Positions 17,205-21,193 of a DNA stretch of 21,193 nt are shown here, piece by piece. Below the pieces are notes generated by a model, which had not been told where the DNA came from, searched no databases, and was given only the letters and a program-made list of their open reading frames with translations. The translations under genes were made by a program, and so were the position numbers. The first letter of the stretch is position 1, and every line of letters starts with the position of its first letter. Source of the stretch: Verrucomicrobiota bacterium (lineage in GTDB: Bacteria > Verrucomicrobiota > Verrucomicrobiae > Limisphaerales > UBA11358); assembly GCA_014860005.1 (NCBI GenBank), contig JACZKP010000146.1, forward strand, positions 1-21,193. The letters are read 5' to 3'.

Positions 17205-17885
17205 TCAGGCGGTCTGCCGTTTGCGTTGAAACCAAAGGGCGATCCAGGCGCAGAATACCCCGCATCCCAACCCGACGACGGCGCCGATCACGACCCCCAG
17301 CGCGATGTTCAAGGGTTTGTTGGGCTTTGCTGGACGGAGGCTCGGTTGGGCCTGATCCACTAGTTGAACGCGCAGGCCGCCGGTGCTGGAGGCGGCTTGG
17401 CTGGCATACGCCCGGACGACCGCGTTGGCGAGTTCCGCAGCCTCCGTCCGGTCCTCGCTGTACGCACGCACCTCAATGAGGGAGGTGTTGCGCACCGGAC
17501 TCGCGTCCAGGCGTGCCTTCAACAACAGCACGGTTTCGGAGCTTTTCAATCTACCGCCTTCACCCAAGTACCGCCTCCCCCACTGGTCATTGAGGTCCAA
17601 CGCTTCAACGGCTTTTCCGAGGATCAAATCTGACAGCAGGATTTCAGCCTCGGTCTGTACGAGATACGGATCGTAGGGATGCGGCGGCAGATTGGTCGTC
17701 GCCGTGCCCGGATCGCCGTTCAGCACCCGCTCCACTTTGATTCGGGCTGTGCTCGCGAAGGTCTCCGGCAGGATAAACGTGACCAACGTGGCCGTGATAA
17801 CGACCAGGAAGAAGACCGCCAGGAACACCGGCAGAAAAATCCCCAGCGCAATGACTGGATGTTTGAAACTCAATTCTGCACTCAT
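17205..17885 (-). CDS. Wzz-type polysaccharide chain-length / co-polymerase protein
   Basis: This 226-residue inner-membrane protein has two membrane helices: about 13-38 (ALGIFLPVFLAVFFLVVITA...) and 192-217 (LNIALGVVIGAVVGLGCGVF...). They flank a periplasmic domain with the Wzz pattern: a beta segment STARIKVERV (45-54), QTEAEILLSDLILGKAVEAL (77-96), RNTSLIEVRAYSEDRTEAAELANAV (132-156), and the proline-rich PSLRPAKPNKP (181-191) before TM2. The fused cytoplasmic tyrosine kinase found in many such proteins is absent; the chain ends nine residues after TM2. It probably regulates exopolysaccharide or O-antigen length. No polysaccharide gene neighbours it, so its pathway is unclear. Confidence 0.78.
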   Translation of the reverse strand: MSAELSFKHPVIALGIFLPVFLAVFFLVVITATLVTFILPETFASTARIKVERVLNGDPGTATTNLPPHPYDPYLVQTEAEILLSDLILGKAVEALDLNDQWGRRYLGEGGRLKSSETVLLLKARLDASPVRNTSLIEVRAYSEDRTEAAELANAVVRAYASQAASSTGGLRVQLVDQAQPSLRPAKPNKPLNIALGVVIGAVVGLGCGVFCAWIALWFQRKRQTA

Positions 17886-17996
17886 GGGTCATTCACTGGT
17901 TTGCGGCGTGTTGCTGAAAACCGACGCGCCGCAATGATTCCACGTGCGCAGCCTGATGCAGGTTTGCATGAAACTGAAATAAAAATTTCCAGGCGG

Positions 17997-18560
17997 TTAT
18001 TCCGGCTGCGAGTGCTTCGATACCGGATCGTTTGCGCGGGAATAAGTATCCATCGCTCCGCCTTTAGGTTTCCAATCTGGTCGAAGTCTGACGTCGCGCT
18101 GACCGGCTAACTCACCGGGCCGGCTGGGAGGCGCAGCATCGGTCGCGGGGTGCATCTCCCACCAGCATTGCCCGCAGTGGTTGTGCTGATGGTCAATGAC
18201 GAATCCAGCCCGCTTGAGCATCGGCCCAATCCAGCCGAGGCAGTGATCACAATAATCGTGGTGCTGCTGAAGCTGGTTGCGAATCAGGAAGCCTTTCGAG
18301 GGGCAATCGTGCATATCAATGCGAAACACCGACTCGGTGGCCGTGGTGGAGTGAGTGCCGCCTTCCTGGTTCAGGGTGTGTCCCCAATACTCCGCCATGC
18401 CGGCAATCCCTTTCTGCCGGATCACCTCGACCGCGTGGCTCTGCGAATCCTGGTGAATGGCCACGTCCCAATACTCGCGCAGGAATGGCGCGCCGCCCTC
18501 AGCTTCCAGCCAGGCAAAGGTCCATTCGTAATGGCCGTTGAAATCATAAACCCCGATCAT
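17997..18560 (-). CDS. Cys-rich paralogue A, function unknown
   Basis: I do not recognise this 187-residue protein with confidence. It contains RQKGIAGMAEYWG (48-60), then Cys86, Cys104-x2-Cys107 (HDYCDHC) and a terminal HxHxHCGQC cluster (124-132), followed by a low-complexity tail from about 137. The same skeleton occurs in the adjacent upstream gene, including an identical C-x17-C-x2-C spacing, so the two are paralogues. The Cys/His pattern suggests metal binding or thiol chemistry. The layout is faintly reminiscent of the L-2-amino-thiazoline-4-carboxylate hydrolase-like family, but that is a guess. Its ATG overlaps the TGA of the upstream gene (ATGA), implying coupled translation and perhaps a heteromer. 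There is no signal peptide or membrane segment. Confidence 0.75.
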   Translation of the reverse strand: MIGVYDFNGHYEWTFAWLEAEGGAPFLREYWDVAIHQDSQSHAVEVIRQKGIAGMAEYWGHTLNQEGGTHSTTATESVFRIDMHDCPSKGFLIRNQLQQHHDYCDHCLGWIGPMLKRAGFVIDHQHNHCGQCWWEMHPATDAAPPSRPGELAGQRDVRLRPDWKPKGGAMDTYSRANDPVSKHSQPE

Positions 18561-19054
18561 CCGACCTCCTCGATTTGCGTCAGGTCCTGTGCGGGTGTGG
18601 AATCATTTCGCGGGGCAAACGTCTGACAACAACTGCCATTGCCACCAGCGATTCGGACCGTGAAGCCAGCCGGACGGGCCATGGCCTCGCTCACGAAGTA
18701 ACAATGCTGACAAAAACCGGGCGCAATTTGACGGCGGTGCTCCCGCAGGTGACGGATAGCCGGACAAACCTTTACGTTCAGCGTGACCGCGCCGGGTGAC
18801 TCGGTCACCTCCACTTCCGCACCGGGTTCGGCCGCGAAGAACGCGCGCCAGTAGGCCGCCACTCCCGCCAGACCGCGTTCCTTCCAGCTTGTGGAAACTG
18901 GTGCGAAGTACGTCGTCCCAAGGTCGGTCCAATACCGGCGCAGGCCCGCCAGGCCGAGGCGGTCTTGAATGAAGCGGAAGGTGGCGTTGATGGCAAAATA
19001 GAAGTCCGCCGCGCCTTGGGGTTTGCGGTCGCGATACGGAAGCGGCGAATGCAT
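18557..19054 (-). CDS. Cys-rich paralogue B, function unknown
   Basis: This 165-residue protein is paralogous to its downstream neighbour. Shared features in order are WKERGLAGVAAYWRAFF (57-73), Cys97, Cys115-x2-Cys118 (FCQHC), a G-F-V block (GFTVRIAGGNG, 130-140) and a Cys pair at 142-143. The N-terminal part FYFAINATFRFIQDRLG is not obviously shared. The start at 19054 (MHSPLPYRDR) is preferred; the frame is open further upstream to 19360, but that part consists of repeat-derived low-complexity sequence. It sits first in a two-gene unit. Cytoplasmic by appearance. Possible role: a thiol- or metal-dependent enzyme or small-molecule binder; no pathway is evident from neighbours. Confidence 0.72.
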   Translation of the reverse strand: MHSPLPYRDRKPQGAADFYFAINATFRFIQDRLGLAGLRRYWTDLGTTYFAPVSTSWKERGLAGVAAYWRAFFAAEPGAEVEVTESPGAVTLNVKVCPAIRHLREHRRQIAPGFCQHCYFVSEAMARPAGFTVRIAGGNGSCCQTFAPRNDSTPAQDLTQIEEVG

Positions 19055-19459
19055 GACTTCAGACGTTACGCAAAGCCCGGGCGCGCAGCAATGCGTTTGC
19101 CGGAGCGCGGAGATGTCTGGCTGGGGGACAGCTTGGCAATTGGCAAGCGGTGCTGAAGTCACCGCAGACGCCGGGCGAGGTCTGGACGGCTTGGTGCCGC
19201 GCGAAGCGTTTGGAGTGCGTGCGCGTTTACCGCCGCTCTTTGGCAGGCGCGATGGGGATGAACTGGCGGCTGGGTCATGAGTGGGCTGTCGGAAAGCGGT
19301 GCTGAAGACACCGCACAAACGTTCCCCGCCACCCACGGCCTTCTTGGTTTCCCGCCCCAACCACGTCCTGACGGTGATGAGCCATTTGCTGGGGCGCGGT
19401 TTGCGCTTTCCGCCCGACGCGACGTTGATCTCGCGGGATCATGACTCATTTCTGGATAG
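19055..19459. other. Repeat-rich region without a supported gene
   Basis: Frames on both strands are open but low-complexity (rich in R, P, S, A) and look like translated non-coding DNA. The region holds two copies of a small hairpin repeat (19145-19166 and 19293-19316). It is probably the leader region of the paralogue pair plus interspersed repeats. Confidence 0.5.
19145..19316. repeat. Two copies of a 22-bp hairpin repeat
   Basis: AAGCGGTGCTGAAGTCACCG at 19145-19164 and AAGCGGTGCTGAAGACACCG at 19294-19313 differ at one base and lie about 150 bp apart. Each can fold as GCGGTG/CACCGC around a 7-base loop. These look like members of a dispersed repeat family. Confidence 0.7.
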
Positions 19460-19680
19460 ATGGTGCCCTCGGTCGCGCGCTACCGGGCAAATCCCGCCGT
19501 GTTTGCGCGGACCATCTCGAACCTCGTTGTTGAAGTGGTACGCGACGGCATCGTCAATCCCAAGGAACACCGGATGATGGCGGAATTGGTGTCCGGTCAG
19601 ACCCTCGGATAAGCGGTGGCAATGGCGCAAACGCTCCAGCCGGCACAGGTTCAACTGGTTCAGCATGTCAGGACTGCCCG
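19460..19680 (+). pseudogene. Possible decayed small gene with an in-frame stop
   Basis: A 50-codon frame starts at ATG 19460 and stops at TAA 19610-19612. It encodes a protein-like sequence with PAVFARTISNLVVEVVRDGI then VNPKEHRMMAELVSGQTLG. The same frame continues directly past the stop with AVAMAQTLQPAQVQLVQHVR before losing coding character. This may be a genuine 50-residue protein or a remnant of a longer gene interrupted by a stop. I recognise no family, and no ribosome site is evident. Confidence 0.3.
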
Positions 19681-19835
19681 CTGCCCTTCGCCGGGGAAAT
19701 TAACCCGGCTTGCGCAACTGGACCCGGGTTCTGACTTGTTGCGCGGGGCGGACGGAGGGAAACGACGTTCGGCGCGATCACACTCTCAAGCTAAGCGACT
19801 CTCGCTCCGCGCCAATCCTCTCCAATCCTTTGGTG

Positions 19836-20123
19836 TTAGGGATTGCGCCTCCGTGTAGCAAGTGTAGCCACGCCAAAGCATACTCCGCCAGCGACAATCA
19901 CAAGGAAACTCTGAACAGCCAAACGACTGGTGTCGATAGCAACTCCGTGTACATAACTCCTCTCACGGGCGCTTGGGGGTGCGAAGATCAGTGCGTAGCC
20001 GGCGGGATTGCGAACTTGCCTGATGCCCTGCGTCTGAAAAGTGTAAACCCAAGGTGGGAATAGCAAATTGATGATAAGCGCAATGCCCGCGAGCGATAGA
20101 GTAATTGTCTGACTCTTGTTCAT
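19836..20123 (-). CDS. Small two-helix membrane protein, function unknown
   Basis: This protein of 95 residues has two predicted membrane helices: about 6-26 (ITLSLAGIALIINLLFPPWV) and about 69-89 (AVQSFLVIVAGGVCFGVATL). They flank a 40-residue loop with NPAGYALIFAPPS. The chain ends in RRRNP, suggesting a positive cytoplasmic tail. An ATG six bases upstream (20129) is an alternative start. The stop TAA lies inside CCCTAAC, and the start lies about 20 bases after the GTTAGGG edge of an attC-like palindrome, the compact spacing seen in integron gene cassettes. No partner gene is evident. Confidence 0.7.
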   Translation of the reverse strand: MNKSQTITLSLAGIALIINLLFPPWVYTFQTQGIRQVRNPAGYALIFAPPSARERSYVHGVAIDTSRLAVQSFLVIVAGGVCFGVATLATRRRNP

Positions 20124-20139
20124 ATGCATTTGGGACGAT

Positions 20140-20272
20140 GCCCTAACGAACGATCACCGATGAGCGCCGGAGGCAAGGCCACGATATTCAAAGGACTCTT
20201 GATAAGCCCACAATCCTTCGACTGGCAAGGCGGGGCGCTCATTAGGTGCATCTGATTGGGCTGGTCTGTTAG
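20140..20272 (-). other. attC-like imperfect palindrome 1
   Basis: ATGAGCGCC (20160-20168) pairs perfectly with GGCGCTCAT (20234-20242). Outside it, CACC (20155-20158) pairs with GGTG (20245-20248) and GAT with ATC. The outer ends CTAAC (20143-20147) and GTTAG (20268-20272) are also complementary, and GCCC (20140-20143) can instead pair with GGGC (20258-20261). This nested arrangement with bulges and unpaired spacers, about 130 bp long, is what integron attC sites look like. The stop codon of the gene at 20269-20805 lies within the GTTAG edge. Confidence 0.5.
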
Positions 20273-20805
20273 CTTGACATTTCCGCGTCCATCGCCTGAA
20301 CGAGTTCAGAAGTTGAAATGCCATGTTGGTCAAGTGCCACTGTCATAAGGGCGGGGCGATCAAGAAAGCGACTCCGTATTTGCTTGATGGACTTCTTGTG
20401 GCGCATGGGAAGCACCCTCGGAAGAAGAAACGCACCGACAACGTGTAGTGTGATCGCCGTGGCCCAACCCTGCATAAAACAAAGGATCGAAAAGGATACC
20501 AACGATGTCACGACACCGAGCCAAGAATAGATCATGAGATGAGGATGTGTGAGGAACGACATGATCAATGTGGTCGTCTCATTCTCGGTCTCGGATTCTC
20601 CCTTCAGGGCCAAGTAACGTTTGACAATGCTTTCAGCAGCGCAAAGAAGGCTGTAAGCCCGTTGGAGACTTGCGGCGTGAAATGCGTAGAACGCCCATGG
20701 CCATATTGCGAAGTCGCTCGGCCATGCTGCGCGATGCTCTGTTAGGACGAAGTAGGCGGCGAGTACCGCAATCTGGCCAATAATTGTTATGATGAGTGCT
20801 GGCAC
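20269..20805 (-). CDS. Putative membrane protein, function unknown
   Basis: This 178-residue protein starts at GTG 20805 (the frame is closed by a stop six codons upstream). It has a hydrophobic N-terminal helix (PALIITIIGQIAVLAAYFVL, 2-21), a possible second near 37-58, and two adjacent helices at about 94-114 (YSWLGVVTSLVSFSILCFMQG) and 116-134. A soluble C-terminal tail of about 40 residues follows (KQIRSRFLDRPALMTVALDQ then HGISTSELVQAMDAE). I recognise no family. Its G+C, near 50% by eye, is lower than the housekeeping genes of the window. It is flanked on both sides by attC-like palindromes, consistent with acquired cassette DNA. Confidence 0.65.
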   Translation of the reverse strand: MPALIITIIGQIAVLAAYFVLTEHRAAWPSDFAIWPWAFYAFHAASLQRAYSLLCAAESIVKRYLALKGESETENETTTLIMSFLTHPHLMIYSWLGVVTSLVSFSILCFMQGWATAITLHVVGAFLLPRVLPMRHKKSIKQIRSRFLDRPALMTVALDQHGISTSELVQAMDAEMSS

Positions 20806-21112
20806 TTCTGAATCCGTTGATCACTCGCTACCTGTCGTCGGATGCCCACGACAGAGGTCAGCGAAGCGCGCCGGGCACAACGGTTGAGCGCACGGAGGGC
20901 GAACGATGAATCCTGAAACTCTGAGCGCAAAAGCGGGGCGCACGTTCGCTGCGCCGATCTGGTTGGGCCTTTTGTTCGTCGCGGCGTCCGGGACCTTCAA
21001 TTCTGCGTCCATTTGGAGTCTCCAAAACAAGGTCAAGGCCCTCGAAGGTAAACTAGTGTAGTGTAACAGTTAAAGCTTTACAATACGGCTGAGAGATGTC
21101 AACCTCAGCGGC
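20806..21112. other. Intergenic stretch with attC-like site and possible IS end
   Basis: No supported gene lies here. A minus-strand frame at 20821-21036 runs through the palindrome at 20875-20968 and has no protein-like character. The stretch from about 21050 (GTAAACTAGTGTAGTGTAAC) to the ATG at 21113 is AT-richer and could contain the terminal inverted repeat of the IS630-like element, but the other end is outside the window. Confidence 0.45.
20875..20968. other. attC-like imperfect palindrome 2
   Basis: The layout matches an integron attC. Outer box GCACAAC (20875-20881) pairs 6/7 with GTTGGGC (20962-20968), a perfect GTTRRRY core. Unpaired spacers of 6 and 7 bases follow (20882-20887, 20955-20961). 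Then GCGCA (20888-20892) pairs with TGCGC (20950-20954). Six extrahelical bases on one side precede GCGAACG (20899-20905), which pairs with CGTTCGC (20943-20949); the terminal loop is 37 bases. On the minus strand the 5' box reads GCCCAAC, a perfect RYYYAAC. Orientation is therefore ambiguous, but the minus orientation agrees with the neighbouring genes. Confidence 0.55.
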
Positions 21113-21193
21113 ATGTGGGAATCTGCCGATTCACTTCCTTTAACCGACGAGCAGAAGCATCAACTGGAGAAGTGGGTTGCGGCTCCGTCGACT
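21113..21193 (+). CDS. IS630-family transposase, N-terminal fragment cut by window edge
   Basis: An open frame runs from ATG 21113 to the last base of the window (27 codons) and reads MWESADSLPLTDEQKHQLEK followed by WVAAPST. The LTxEQxxxLExWVxxPST pattern is the start of the N-terminal DNA-binding region of IS630-type transposases. The frame is closed by a stop 42 bases upstream, so this is the real N-terminus rather than an internal fragment. The rest of the element lies beyond the window. Confidence is limited by the short length. Confidence 0.55.
   Translation, partial: MWESADSLPLTDEQKHQLEKWVAAPST

Noticed and set aside
19055..19360. N-terminal extension of paralogue B to 19360
   Set aside because: The extra 102 residues are low-complexity and derive from the hairpin repeats; the ATG at 19054 gives a normal globular start.
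19739..19745. Short GCGCAAC/GTTGCGC hairpin near 19712-19745 as a third attC site
   Set aside because: It is only about 33 bp long, below the known attC size range, and lacks inner paired boxes.
20821..21036. Minus-strand 71-codon frame as a gene
   Set aside because: It spans both arms of the attC-like palindrome and has a composition typical of translated non-coding DNA.

Overview
The window looks like a chromosomal fragment of a Verrucomicrobiota bacterium, probably Pedosphaera/Limisphaerales-like. The evidence is the gene content: a Ser/Thr kinase fused to a WD40 propeller, a DUF1080 lipoprotein, a HAF-repeat exported protein, a single-chain glycyl-tRNA synthetase, MqnA of the futalosine menaquinone route, and many short palindromic and 7-mer repeats. 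Base composition is around 60% G+C, and Shine-Dalgarno motifs are mostly absent. This lineage call is inference; no rRNA or tRNA gene was seen.

Layout. (1) Positions 1-5550, plus strand: the kinase-WD40 gene (its left edge lies in a perfect inverted repeat at the window end), a secreted HAF-repeat protein, a terminator, and a DUF1080 lipoprotein. (2) Positions 5537-13360, minus strand: a codirectional run read as glyQS - AI-2E family permease - larB - larC - ribBA - hicB - hicA - ribH. It combines translation, nickel-pincer cofactor synthesis and riboflavin synthesis, with a HicBA toxin-antitoxin pair between the two riboflavin genes. (3) Positions 13361-13939: a gene-free divergent region with a strong hairpin terminator and a cluster of REP-like palindromes, then mqnA on the plus strand. 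(4) Positions 14880-19054, minus strand: a translationally coupled papain-like protease and FG-GAP protein, a Wzz-like chain-length protein, and a translationally coupled pair of Cys-rich paralogues of unknown function. (5) Positions 19055-21193: an accessory end with hairpin repeats, a decayed reading frame, two small membrane-protein genes each next to an attC-like imperfect palindrome (a possible integron cassette remnant), and the first 27 codons of an IS630-like transposase cut by the window edge.

The most unusual signals are: an 81-bp palindrome carried in frame inside larC; 7-bp tandem repeats inside ribH and glyQS; a low-G+C patch confined to the insertion domain of glyQS; the attC-like structures near 20140-20968; and the coupled Cys-x17-Cys-x2-Cys paralogue pair. 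All statements come from reading the sequence, with no database search.
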